A DNA stretch of 21,874 bases from a virus: positions 1 through 21,874 of the IMG/VR virus record IMGVR_UViG_3300010354_000782, one strand, 5' to 3'. The translations under genes and the position numbers were made by a program. Of this stretch, positions 8,010 to 16,809 are shown in pieces. How positions within the stretch are numbered: position 1 is the first letter of the stretch; every line of letters begins with the position of its first letter. Under the pieces are notes generated by a model, which saw nothing but the letters and a program-made list of their open reading frames with translations, had not been told where the DNA came from and did no database searches.

Positions 8010-9353
8010 TTACTTGATGGTAGTGCTGTTGAATGAATCACGAACAAGTGTTAAACTTGTATAAGTATCCGTTGGAGTAATCCTATGACATAAACTTGCA
8101 ATTAAATAAAATCCTTTTGTCTCTTTATTTGGTTGTTTGTTGTTCTTTTTAGCCAGATCAGGAAAATCACATTCAATTATATCACCCGCCCTAAGACTAA
8201 AGTCACCTGGAATAACAATATTAGTCTTAATTGTATATAGTTGATTATATCTCATAATTGCTTGAACCATTGTCTTTGGTGCATCAAAGTTAGGTTGTTT
8301 AGGATTATTTTTCCAGGTTTCAAGTTGTTTGTCTGGAGTTTCTCCGGACGGCAATGCTCCAAGATCCAGAAGTAAATTCATAAATCTTGATGGAGTTTGT
8401 GTAAATTCATCTGGAACAAATAATATATTATCTTCGGCAGGTTTAATCTTATCCTTCTGATCGTCCTTCAAAGTATAATTCCGTATTTCGTAATCCAGTG
8501 CATAAAAATCAAAGAACAAACTACGATTAGCATAAGTTCCCATTAGAAGATTTTGTTGAAGATCCATGTCCCTTTCAATATCAACATATGTAATTTTTGT
8601 AGTATAATCTGTTTGACCTTCTATATTTGGTGCATTAGTATAAACAAACTTTTTACCGTCTTTTGGTGGTTGAGAAAGTAAAACATCAATAGATTTAAAT
8701 TTAAATCCGTCATATGTTTCAAAAAAGAAATATCCAGCAGCTCCATTAATTTTTCCAGATGCCTCTGGAACACTTTTAGATGCTAACCAAGTGCAAACAT
8801 AGAAAGGTTTTCTATCATTGCCTATAAAGTTATATGGAAGAACTGTTGCATCAATATCCAATTTCTTCTTTGTCTTTAACCCCTTTGGATCAGTTAATAT
8901 TGTTCTAATGTTGTCAGATATTTTTCCATCATATCTTTTAACAACTCTGGATTGTTCATTTGCCAAAAATTCTCTTGTGCATAATTCTAAGATAAAAACA
9001 TCATTAGATGTTCCTGGATTAACATTTTTAATTCTATTGATATAAAAACCATTAAGGTCAAATGTTAAAGTAGTTTCTTTTTCTTGAGAGTCTGAAAATT
9101 CTATAGCAACTCTTTCACCACCTCGAATAGGTATTCCATCTAGAATACCTATCATATCATCTTTATAAGGTTCTAATCCTCCACTGTCAGCAATGATAAC
9201 ACTCAAAGATAATGAATTGGATAAAACATTCTCATAATATTTTAATTCAACAATTAAAGATTTAATATCAACTCCTTTATCATTATCATCTCCATTCGTG
9301 GGGAAGATAGTAAATGTTTTAATATCAGAAGCATTAACCTGTTGATTTGACAT
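8010..9353 (-). CDS. gp27: gp27-like baseplate hub protein
   Basis: The 447-aa protein has the layout of the myovirus tail hub (T4 gp27 / gpD-like). An N-terminal beta domain (IKTFTIFPTN, SLIVELKYYENVLSNSLSLSVIIADSGG) is followed by a hub domain with GGERVAIEFSD and FYINRIKNVNPGTSNDVFILELCTREFLANEQSRV. The C-terminal barrel contains LRAGDIIECDFPD and GFYLIASLCHRITPTDTYTSLTLVRDS, the usual ending of hub proteins. It should form the trimeric ring that joins the tail tube to gp5. It starts 5 bases after the 1524-aa gene and is followed directly by the small acidic gene and gp5, which fits a hub operon. The length is slightly above that of T4 gp27 (about 390 aa). Confidence 0.85.
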   Translation of the reverse strand: MSNQQVNASDIKTFTIFPTNGDDNDKGVDIKSLIVELKYYENVLSNSLSLSVIIADSGGLEPYKDDMIGILDGIPIRGGERVAIEFSDSQEKETTLTFDLNGFYINRIKNVNPGTSNDVFILELCTREFLANEQSRVVKRYDGKISDNIRTILTDPKGLKTKKKLDIDATVLPYNFIGNDRKPFYVCTWLASKSVPEASGKINGAAGYFFFETYDGFKFKSIDVLLSQPPKDGKKFVYTNAPNIEGQTDYTTKITYVDIERDMDLQQNLLMGTYANRSLFFDFYALDYEIRNYTLKDDQKDKIKPAEDNILFVPDEFTQTPSRFMNLLLDLGALPSGETPDKQLETWKNNPKQPNFDAPKTMVQAIMRYNQLYTIKTNIVIPGDFSLRAGDIIECDFPDLAKKNNKQPNKETKGFYLIASLCHRITPTDTYTSLTLVRDSFNSTTIK

Positions 9354-9358
9354 TAATC

Positions 9359-12300
9359 TTATAACTTATAGAGTGCTGAAGCTAAAGCATGGCGAACAGA
9401 AAGCGCGGTAACTTCTTTATTATTTAACCCACCAGAAATAGGTAAAGGAGATCTACCACCAGATTGCCCTACTACAGATTGTCCTTGCATAGGTGGCAAC
9501 ATAACTATACTTTGTTTTCCACCTTGATCATAAGATGGTTTTTGTTTGAGTTGATCAAGATTTGCCATCTCTTTTGCATAAAATTCTTTTGATGGATCTC
9601 CATAGATTGTCCCTGAAGATAAAGCTTCATCAGAAAATCCTCCACCACCTTCAGCACCGGGCTGGGTTCCTGATTGTTGAGCAATATCTGCTGGTGGAGG
9701 ACCACTACCTACAGGAATTGATCCTCCAAAAAATTCATTTAGAAGTGCTCTAACTTTTCTGGATCCAGCATAATCTTTCTCACCAACAGGACCACTACCT
9801 CCCCATTGATGCCCAGGAATATCAAATGCTAAACCGGAATAATGGTAAGAACCTGTTGCGTGACCACCTACACTATCAAACCCTTTAAATTCCGTGACTT
9901 TAACACCCTTAGATTTAAAGAATTTATAAGCATCAATCGCAGTTTGTCTATCACTAAAAGCAACGTGATCGTGATAATTATCAGGTGTTCCGTGCCCTGC
10001 TCTATCGTATGCTTTTCCTGCAATATTAGGACTGTTAGGATCTCCTGTTAAGTATTCTACGATTTTACCTTTAGTTCCCGACCCACCACCCTTTGCAGGA
10101 TCTCCATAAATTGTTCCTGAACTTAAAGCAGAATCAGAGAAAGATGACTGACCTGAAGTTCCTGGTGCGGTTGATCCAGGCATAACATTGTGTTGTGATG
10201 GAGTTCCTGAAGTTTCTGGAACTGAACCATCAGGTTCAATCGTTCCGCCAAAAGGAGCTTCTTTACTATACTTCGATAATGGATTAAATCTTGAAAGGAC
10301 TGCATTCTTAGGTCTTCCAGTATCTTGTGGATTTGTTGCTGCTTCCCAATGTAAGTGAGGTCCTGATGATTTTCCAGTGCTTCCAAGTTCTCCAAGAACA
10401 GTTCCTTTCTTTACTTTCTGACCTGCCCTCACAAAAGGAGGTTTATTCATATGACCATAAAAATGTCCAATTCCTTTATCATCAATCCAACTTACCCAGT
10501 TACCATATCCAGCAGAAGGTGATGGTGGAGAAGTTGCTTCAACAGTTCCATCAGTGAATGCTTGTAATTTTTCTCCTGTAGTTCCTGCAATATCAACTCC
10601 CATATGCATACCAGGAGATAATGCAAAGTTTCTCATTCCCATTCCTGAAGTAACAATACGACTTCCTCCCATAGCAAACTTAGGAAGAAGATGATGGTTA
10701 AATCCATATCCACCGCCCATATGTGATTTAATCATATTACGAATTTTATCTCCACCACTTCCCGGAGCATCATTTTGACTTAATTTATATAAATCCCATT
10801 TATCTCCAGAACCACCCCAAGCTGATGGTCCATAATTATCAGGATCCTTAGTAGCCCCTAAATCATATCGTGCTGGACTATTTTTTATCCCATCCTTCAT
10901 AGAACCAACTTCAGCATGAGTTGCTACGTTTCTAACATTAATCATACCAGCATTCCAACCCCAAGATTTTGCAATATTAGCTGCTTCTTTTGCCATCGCA
11001 TCATATTGTTTATGAGTTGGTGCTTGTGATCCAAAATTATTTTCTGTTGCTCCAGACATTCCTGCAACAGACAATCCAACACCATCACGATTTCTGTATA
11101 ATGTATGTCCTCCTGGAGTACTAAAATTTGAATATGGGAGTATTTGATGTTTCTTTCCATCTCCGGTAAAAACTGCGTGGTATCTATCCGTATAACCTGC
11201 TGGATTATTCCTAGCGGCCACATTCCAATGCAGATATATTTTACCTTTTTTTCCAGCCTTCAGATCTTTTGGATCAGGAACATTTCCATTACCATTACCA
11301 TTACCTCCCGGTTTAGAATTTGATGCGATTTTATATTTTTCTACACTTTTATTATATCTTGCTAAAAATCCCTTGGAATGAACATTCTCTTGACTTCCAC
11401 CTGGAAGTGATGGCCATACCCCTCTTAATTTTCTAGCAGCTATCATCGGATCTTTTTTCAGATCAGCAAGAAGTTTTTGTTCCCCACCGTAAAGACTTGC
11501 TAAATATGCTCTAGTAATTTTAGTCTGATTTTCTGGAGAAAACAAATCTGTTTCATAATTTAATCCAGCTGCTTCTGTCCTTTCTTTTAAAACATTTGTG
11601 CCATCAAAAACAGGAATTTGTTGAAACGCTCCTAATGCCCCACTACCTTTAATTGCTCTTTGTCGCATTCCAACTTCTCTTGCCTCAGAAATTGTCATCT
11701 TTGTTAAATTAGGAACAACTTTCTGAGGATTAACAGAATTCCATCCACCTTCTGCTCCAGCTATAGCCTCCATAAAAGCTTTAATTTCTGGTGGTGCATC
11801 ACCTGGAAGGCGGCCGCCACCACCACCGCCACCACCGCCACCTCCGCCGCCGCCACCACCGCCACCAGGAGCGGATGGGGTCTCTTTCCCCTCTTCAATG
11901 GAAGGGAACAAACCTTCTCTTGATTTTACTTCATAAAATATTTTTCTCTTTGCCCACTCAGTTAAATTCTTAGATAATGGTCCAATAATCCTTTTGTTTA
12001 GACCAGGAACGGTGAATTCATCATCCTCTAATGCTTTACCAATAGTAAATCCAAGGTCTTGAGCAGCTGCATCAGTCTGAGTCTTCTCAACCTTTGCCCC
12101 CATACCAATATCAATACCCATCTTCAATAGTTGACCTACAAAAGGTGTTCCTGCAAAGACAGAAGAAAGAGTCTTAAATCTTTCTAAACTTTTTTCGTCT
12201 TTAAGAACATCTTCTTTTGCTCTATTTTCAACATCTGGAGAAACTTTAGATGTTGCTACTGCAGGTTTCGCTTGTATGCTGGTAGTTCTACTTGGCATTG

Positions 12301-13933
12301 TTCTAGAACCGCCACCAACTCTACCCGCTGCATACTTTTGTTCAACGGGAGGAGCTGCTCTATTTGCTGATTTCGCTCCCGAAGTTACTTTATCATAAAT
12401 CGATTTTCCTGCCCAATCACCAACTGCACTACCCAAAAATCCACCGATTGCTTTTCCAGCTGCTGCCCCTATCAGAGTGCCGGCAAAAGGAACAACAGAA
12501 CCAATAGCTCCACCAACAGCACCACCAAGAACTCCAATAAGACCAGCTCCTAGTGCCGCGCCTGCTGCGCCAGCAGCTGCTCTACCAGGATTTTCACCTA
12601 AAGCAATATCAATACCCATTCCAATTAGAGCACCAACTAGAGGAACTCTCTTAAAGATTTTAGAAAATATTTTAAGTCTATTCAATAATTTTGATGACCC
12701 TTTACCACCAGCACCCGTTGTTACTGTGGGTCTATCTCTTAATGGATTTCTAAAATCAAATCCACCAGCACGACCACCTCCGCTGGTTGTTACACCAGGT
12801 CTCTGTCTAAATGGATTTCTAATATCAATACCGCCAGCACGGCCCCCTCCAGATCCTGTTACTTTAGGTCTTCCACCTTGTCCAGGTTGAGGACGTTGGA
12901 GAGCACCAGCCGCCGCACCAGCCGCAGAAGATCCTCTGCTACCAGGAGTAGATGCACCAATCAATACTGATAATGGTCCTTTAATCAATCCAGTAACAAG
13001 GTTACCAAATCTTGGGAATAATTTTCCAATAATACCACCAGCTTTACTTAAAAGTTTTCCAATTAACTTAGCAGGTGGTCCAATAATTTTAGCAGTTAAT
13101 TTAGCAACAGTCTTTATTTGTTTAGGAAATACTGTTGTTAATGTAATAATTCCAAGTCTTAATACTTGCCAAGTATTTGACAATCCTTTTGAAATGACCC
13201 CAAACACTTTACCGATTTGAGGTATATAATTCCATAAGAAATTTAATAGGCTTCCAATTAGAACATTGCTAATAAAATTCCAAATCATATCGAAAAGACT
13301 TAACTTTTTCTTTGGAATTTTTAGTTTTCCACCTCCATCTTTTTTGGGTGTCTTTTTTTCAAGATCCGATTCTTTTTCAGATGCTTTTTGTTTGCTTCTT
13401 AAAATTCTTTGATTTCTTTGATCTCTTAAAGTATTTGCTAAATTAGTTCCTAGAACTCCTTTAATCTTAATCAGAGTTTCTTTAATTGCTGTTAATTCTG
13501 TAATTAAATCTCCACCATCTGTCTTTTTATCAGAAGAGGTTGCTGGTGCCGATCCTTGAGATCTAACAATAGAAGTCGATTTAGTCTTAACTAATGCACC
13601 ACCACCTCCACCTTTAGAACCTTGTGGGATTAATTTTCTTGTTGATACTTGTTTATTATCCTTTTTGCCTTTACCAAGACCACCAAGTGCAGATTTTACT
13701 AGAGTGCCCCCAATTCCTCTTACAGCAGCACCACCAAGCCCTCTCAATAATCCTCTACCACCTCCCCTAACAGCAGCACCACCAAGACCTCTCATCAATC
13801 CACCACCAGCACCCCTTACTGCTGTAGACCTAACTAATGCACCACCACCGCCCCTGACAGCAGCACCTGCGGCACCTCTAACTGCCGCTCCACCTAGTGC
13901 TCTTAATGCTAAACCGCCGAGTAAAGGAAGCAT
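9359..13933 (-). CDS. Giant tail protein with lysozyme-like, amidase, M23 and M15-like domains (1524 aa)
   Basis: Order of parts: residues 1-90, Gly/Ala/Arg repeats (GGAAVRG); 145-200, charged helical region; 208-330, hydrophobic helices (SLFDMIWNFISNVLIGSLLNFLW...); 430-515, Gly/Ala membrane-like stretch; 690-707, 18 consecutive glycines. Next come four enzyme-like domains. About 716-866 is lysozyme-like (AGAEGGWNSVNP with a candidate catalytic Glu, GALGAFQQIP, TDLFSPENQTKI). About 898-1052 is an N-acetylmuramoyl-L-alanine amidase (YLHWN, THAEVG, RYDLG giving His/His/Asp zinc ligands). About 1095-1215 is an M23 endopeptidase (HMGVD and HLHWE both intact). About 1295-1405 is M15-like (HDHVAF, GSYHYSGLAFDI). 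It lies between a tape-measure-like gene and gp27. It is inferred to be a tail-lumen or hub protein that opens the cell wall at infection. A strong SD (AGGAG, 8 bases upstream) supports the start. Confidence 0.75.
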   Translation of the reverse strand: MLPLLGGLALRALGGAAVRGAAGAAVRGGGGALVRSTAVRGAGGGLMRGLGGAAVRGGGRGLLRGLGGAAVRGIGGTLVKSALGGLGKGKKDNKQVSTRKLIPQGSKGGGGGALVKTKSTSIVRSQGSAPATSSDKKTDGGDLITELTAIKETLIKIKGVLGTNLANTLRDQRNQRILRSKQKASEKESDLEKKTPKKDGGGKLKIPKKKLSLFDMIWNFISNVLIGSLLNFLWNYIPQIGKVFGVISKGLSNTWQVLRLGIITLTTVFPKQIKTVAKLTAKIIGPPAKLIGKLLSKAGGIIGKLFPRFGNLVTGLIKGPLSVLIGASTPGSRGSSAAGAAAGALQRPQPGQGGRPKVTGSGGGRAGGIDIRNPFRQRPGVTTSGGGRAGGFDFRNPLRDRPTVTTGAGGKGSSKLLNRLKIFSKIFKRVPLVGALIGMGIDIALGENPGRAAAGAAGAALGAGLIGVLGGAVGGAIGSVVPFAGTLIGAAAGKAIGGFLGSAVGDWAGKSIYDKVTSGAKSANRAAPPVEQKYAAGRVGGGSRTMPSRTTSIQAKPAVATSKVSPDVENRAKEDVLKDEKSLERFKTLSSVFAGTPFVGQLLKMGIDIGMGAKVEKTQTDAAAQDLGFTIGKALEDDEFTVPGLNKRIIGPLSKNLTEWAKRKIFYEVKSREGLFPSIEEGKETPSAPGGGGGGGGGGGGGGGGGGRLPGDAPPEIKAFMEAIAGAEGGWNSVNPQKVVPNLTKMTISEAREVGMRQRAIKGSGALGAFQQIPVFDGTNVLKERTEAAGLNYETDLFSPENQTKITRAYLASLYGGEQKLLADLKKDPMIAARKLRGVWPSLPGGSQENVHSKGFLARYNKSVEKYKIASNSKPGGNGNGNGNVPDPKDLKAGKKGKIYLHWNVAARNNPAGYTDRYHAVFTGDGKKHQILPYSNFSTPGGHTLYRNRDGVGLSVAGMSGATENNFGSQAPTHKQYDAMAKEAANIAKSWGWNAGMINVRNVATHAEVGSMKDGIKNSPARYDLGATKDPDNYGPSAWGGSGDKWDLYKLSQNDAPGSGGDKIRNMIKSHMGGGYGFNHHLLPKFAMGGSRIVTSGMGMRNFALSPGMHMGVDIAGTTGEKLQAFTDGTVEATSPPSPSAGYGNWVSWIDDKGIGHFYGHMNKPPFVRAGQKVKKGTVLGELGSTGKSSGPHLHWEAATNPQDTGRPKNAVLSRFNPLSKYSKEAPFGGTIEPDGSVPETSGTPSQHNVMPGSTAPGTSGQSSFSDSALSSGTIYGDPAKGGGSGTKGKIVEYLTGDPNSPNIAGKAYDRAGHGTPDNYHDHVAFSDRQTAIDAYKFFKSKGVKVTEFKGFDSVGGHATGSYHYSGLAFDIPGHQWGGSGPVGEKDYAGSRKVRALLNEFFGGSIPVGSGPPPADIAQQSGTQPGAEGGGGFSDEALSSGTIYGDPSKEFYAKEMANLDQLKQKPSYDQGGKQSIVMLPPMQGQSVVGQSGGRSPLPISGGLNNKEVTALSVRHALASALYKL
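9591..9641 (-). repeat. FSD-AL-SGTIYGDP-K motif, copy 1
   Basis: It codes GFSDEALSSGTIYGDPSK near residue 1440 of the 1524-aa protein, just after the M15-like domain. It is highly similar to copies 2 and 3 in both DNA and protein. Confidence 0.85.
10091..10144 (-). repeat. FSD-AL-SGTIYGDP-K motif, copy 2
   Basis: It codes SFSDSALSSGTIYGDPAK near residue 1270 of the 1524-aa protein, between the M23 and M15-like domains. It thus marks a domain boundary. Confidence 0.85.
11813..11866 (-). repeat. Run of 18 glycine codons
   Basis: Mixed GGT/GGC/GGA codons form an uninterrupted 18-Gly linker between the structural N-half and the enzymatic C-half of the 1524-aa protein. It is the most GC-rich spot of the window, and its edge includes a GCGGCCGC octamer. 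Confidence 0.95.
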
Positions 13934-13941
13934 CTTCTATT

Positions 13942-13946
13942 CTCCT
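13942..13946 (-). promoter_or_regulatory. Shine-Dalgarno of the 1524-aa gene
   Basis: AGGAG lies 8 bases before the ATG at 13933 and overlaps the TAG stop of the 954-aa gene. It supports this start and suggests coupled translation. Confidence 0.8.
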
Positions 13947-16809
13947 ACATTCCCCAGATGTTATAAATTGCAGCAGTTGTGATAATATTATGCTCACTGC
14001 TATCATAAGAATTAAAATACACAATTGGAGTTGATCCAGATTTTGTAGTTCCCGAGTTTGCAGTTCCTCCTTTTCCAATAGATGGTAATGGCAACATAGA
14101 TACGCTTGGTTGACTATCAGGAGTGCCTGGTATAGTAGGAGGTTTCCCAGGTGCAATAGAGGGGGAAGTTACGGGTGAAGCAACAGCAGTTGATGCTCCA
14201 CCTTGCTTTGCTAAAATGGATGCTATTAATACTTTCTTTTCTAATACTTCTCCAGTAAGTCCTTGTGCTTTACCTTCTTCTCTAGCTCTTGTAGCAGCTT
14301 CAAAAACTGCTGGATTAGATGCTCCAGGTTTTGTTGGATCTAACATTTTACTTAATTGATCCAATGACATTTTATTAAGTTGATCTTCAGATAATGATGC
14401 AGATGATGATGGTGAAGAAGGAATTAATGGTGTTGATGGTTGAGATGGAGTTGATTTCTTAGGTTCTCCTGTTTCACTTTGAGGATTTCTAGATCCAGAT
14501 CCAGTGGGTCCATTAGGTCCAGTGGGAATTAGTGGAGTGGATGGACTTACATAAGAGTCTTTTGCGGGGTCTCCATAAATTGTTCCTGAAGTCAACGCAG
14601 CATCAGAAAAACCAGGAGCGGCAGGAGCATCTGCCGCTGGAGAATCTGTAGATGTAGATTGATAATCCGCTGGATTATCAACGGCAACAGGTTGTTGTTT
14701 TAATGCCTCTGGGGCCCCGTGCTTAGAACCAGGCATCCAAGATCCGTTTGCTTTTGCAATTGCAAAGTCGACAGCTGCTCTAGATGCCATCGTCCTGGCC
14801 GTTTCATCAGATGTTCCAGGCCGTTTTTTCCATACGGCATAATTTGATTGATATGCTTGATTATACCAATAAGAAACTACAGCTTGGTCATCTAATTTTA
14901 TTTGAATATTTTTTATATTTTTATCAATATCCTTCTGACTTACATTATTGTTTAACGCAAATACTTTATATTCATTTATTAGATATTCCCTAACATTTGC
15001 AGAGTTAAGAACATTTTGACCTTCGTCACTGGAAGGATCTACTCCAAGTTTTGTATCATTATGTCCACTAAAAGTGCTAGCCCAATGCGCCTTAACCAAC
15101 TTATTAATTTGTTTTATTGTAAATGTGGATCCATTCTGAGATACTCTTAATGTGTATCCCTTTGGTGGACTTCCTACAGGGATGTATTTCGTAGAAAAAG
15201 TTCCTTTTTTATATTTCTCTGGATCGTAAATTTCTCCATTTACTATAAGTTGTCCATTTTTACTACGATTTACTGAAGGTTTTTTAACTTGAGATGGACT
15301 AGGACTAGGACTAGGTTTAGGACTGGGACTAGGGCTAGGTTTCGGACTAGGACCGCCAACTTGCCCTCCAGTTGATTTTGCCTCAATTTTAATATCTCCA
15401 AGATTAGCAACTCTTCTTGATGTTGAGCCGCCAAACATCTTATTAACTTTATCTAAGTATTCTGCTCCACCCAACCATTCAGCTGCACCAGGTTTTAAAA
15501 TATATTCACCTAAAGATAACGCAGTCAAGAATTTATCTGGACCTAATCCAGAAATATCATATGAAGTTGTTTTGGAATTTACAATTCCACCGTATTCTGA
15601 TGCAACATCACTAAAAGGATTCTTCTTTTCTCTTGGTTTTGAGACAGAACCTGCAGTGTTCATCTGAAGAACAGGAGTCTGTGGTGTAATTTGCCCTCCT
15701 GTAAATTTAAGTTGAACCTGTGGTTGAGCCTGTGGTTGTGGAGGTTGTTTTGGGTTTACTTGTTGTGGTTGAGGTTGAGGTTGTGGTGGGTTTTGTTGTC
15801 CAGTAATATTAGGTGCTTGAAGTACTGGAGCTTGTGGTATGTTCGGAATGTTTGCCTGCCCTATCTGAGGAGATCCAGGCAACATTTTTAATGCAGCATT
15901 CAAAAGACCAATCATGCCATTCAATGCAGAATTAATTGTATCGATAAAAGTTCTCACTGGTTGAACAACCATTTTATCAATAAATTGAATAACTGTATTA
16001 AAAAATCCAGTTATACCATCAATCAAACCCTGTATAGGTTTGAGAAGTATCATAGGATTTTCAAAAACAGACCAAAGAAAATTAATTGCAGACCCCAAAA
16101 GAACCATCAATATAAAGTTCTTAATCTTGTCAAAAATACTAGTGAAAGGTTTAGCAATTGCTTCTATTAAACCAGAAGCTCTTTTCTCATCTTTTTTATT
16201 TTCTAAACCTTGTTCTTTAGATCTTTTTCCACTCTTTTCAGATTCTCTTCTGAATAATTCAGAATTTTTTTTATCAGCAGAAGATTGCTTTTGTAAAACT
16301 GAAAGAATACTTTCGGTTAATCCTCTAATTTCTTTTACAATATCAAGTAAAGGTCCATTTAAAAACTTTTCTATTTCTCCAATCTTTTTTGAATTATCAT
16401 CTATTTGTTCTTCTTGTTCTTGGTCTTGCTCTGATTCTGGTGGTTGATACTTTGCCAAAGAAACTCCAGAACCTGGCAATAACTTGGCAGGATCTGTTAC
16501 TGGTTTTTGATTTGCCCCTTCACCCTGAGGTTTCTTATTGAAAAAAGAATCTACATTTATTCCTTTTTTGGATGTAGTAAATGTAGCACCCTTTAAATCT
16601 CTTACTCTTTTTCTTTCATTCGCAAGTTTTGCTAAATCTTCTGGAGATAACTTTGACTTTTCATCGAAAGCACCTTTTGCAATTGCTTCCTTCATCAAAG
16701 TCAAATATTCATCTTGGTCTAAGTCAAAGTTATCCTCTAACCCAAGAATTTTGGCAACCTCAGGATCTACTTCTTCTATTTGTTTTTTAGTAGGATCCTC
16801 GACTGACAT
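13945..16809 (-). CDS. Tape-measure/hub-like protein (954 aa)
   Basis: Residues 1-210 are charged and helical. Residues 215-310 are hydrophobic helices (FTSIFDKIKNFILMVLLGSAINFLWSVFENP...). Residues 320-366 are Pro/Gln-rich. Residues 415-460 (YDISGLGPDKFLTALSLGEYILKPGAAEWLGG...) resemble the LTPGEFV-type segment of tape-measure proteins. Residues 487-506 are a (PSPSPSPK) run. Residues 515-700 are a mixed alpha/beta domain I do not recognise. One FSD-AL-SGTIYGDP-K motif is at about 733-750, and the C-terminus is SVSMLPLP...YFNSYDSSEHNIITTAAIYNIWGM. The position right after gp26 and the gp51/T-like ORF is that of a tape-measure gene. T4 gp29 would be the functional counterpart, but I see no direct sequence match. 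The hydrophobic segment resembles that of the following 1524-aa protein. The ATG directly follows the stop of the small ORF (TAA-ATG). Confidence 0.7.
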   Translation of the reverse strand: MSVEDPTKKQIEEVDPEVAKILGLEDNFDLDQDEYLTLMKEAIAKGAFDEKSKLSPEDLAKLANERKRVRDLKGATFTTSKKGINVDSFFNKKPQGEGANQKPVTDPAKLLPGSGVSLAKYQPPESEQDQEQEEQIDDNSKKIGEIEKFLNGPLLDIVKEIRGLTESILSVLQKQSSADKKNSELFRRESEKSGKRSKEQGLENKKDEKRASGLIEAIAKPFTSIFDKIKNFILMVLLGSAINFLWSVFENPMILLKPIQGLIDGITGFFNTVIQFIDKMVVQPVRTFIDTINSALNGMIGLLNAALKMLPGSPQIGQANIPNIPQAPVLQAPNITGQQNPPQPQPQPQQVNPKQPPQPQAQPQVQLKFTGGQITPQTPVLQMNTAGSVSKPREKKNPFSDVASEYGGIVNSKTTSYDISGLGPDKFLTALSLGEYILKPGAAEWLGGAEYLDKVNKMFGGSTSRRVANLGDIKIEAKSTGGQVGGPSPKPSPSPSPKPSPSPSPSQVKKPSVNRSKNGQLIVNGEIYDPEKYKKGTFSTKYIPVGSPPKGYTLRVSQNGSTFTIKQINKLVKAHWASTFSGHNDTKLGVDPSSDEGQNVLNSANVREYLINEYKVFALNNNVSQKDIDKNIKNIQIKLDDQAVVSYWYNQAYQSNYAVWKKRPGTSDETARTMASRAAVDFAIAKANGSWMPGSKHGAPEALKQQPVAVDNPADYQSTSTDSPAADAPAAPGFSDAALTSGTIYGDPAKDSYVSPSTPLIPTGPNGPTGSGSRNPQSETGEPKKSTPSQPSTPLIPSSPSSSASLSEDQLNKMSLDQLSKMLDPTKPGASNPAVFEAATRAREEGKAQGLTGEVLEKKVLIASILAKQGGASTAVASPVTSPSIAPGKPPTIPGTPDSQPSVSMLPLPSIGKGGTANSGTTKSGSTPIVYFNSYDSSEHNIITTAAIYNIWGM
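14561..14614 (-). repeat. FSD-AL-SGTIYGDP-K motif, copy 3
   Basis: It codes GFSDAALTSGTIYGDPAK in the 954-aa protein, after an Ala/Pro-rich linker. It is the only copy in this gene; the other two are in the next gene downstream. Confidence 0.85.
15296..15352 (-). repeat. Pro-Ser coding tandem repeat
   Basis: Hexamer units of the type ggacta/ggtttа-like triplet pairs code a (P-S-P-S-P-K) run at residues 487-506 of the 954-aa protein. It is an extended, probably rigid linker. Confidence 0.75.

Noticed and set aside
8009-8047. Upstream start of the small acidic protein
   Set aside because: It would overlap gp27 by 38 bases; the ATG at 8008 sits one base after the gp27 stop.
11791-11973. His-rich plus-strand ORF
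   Set aside because: It is antisense to the polyglycine run; the His codons are complements of Gly codons in another frame.
12477-12890. 137-aa plus-strand ORF, Pro/Ala-rich
   Set aside because: It is antisense to the Gly/Ala/Arg-rich part of the 1524-aa gene. Its composition is just the complement of glycine codons.
13665-13982. 105-aa plus-strand ORF, Pro-rich
   Set aside because: It is antisense to the GGAAVRG repeats at the start of the 1524-aa gene and shows no own RBS.
16040-16447. 135-aa plus-strand ORF
   Set aside because: It lies wholly antisense within the 954-aa gene, with Ser/Phe-rich shadow composition.
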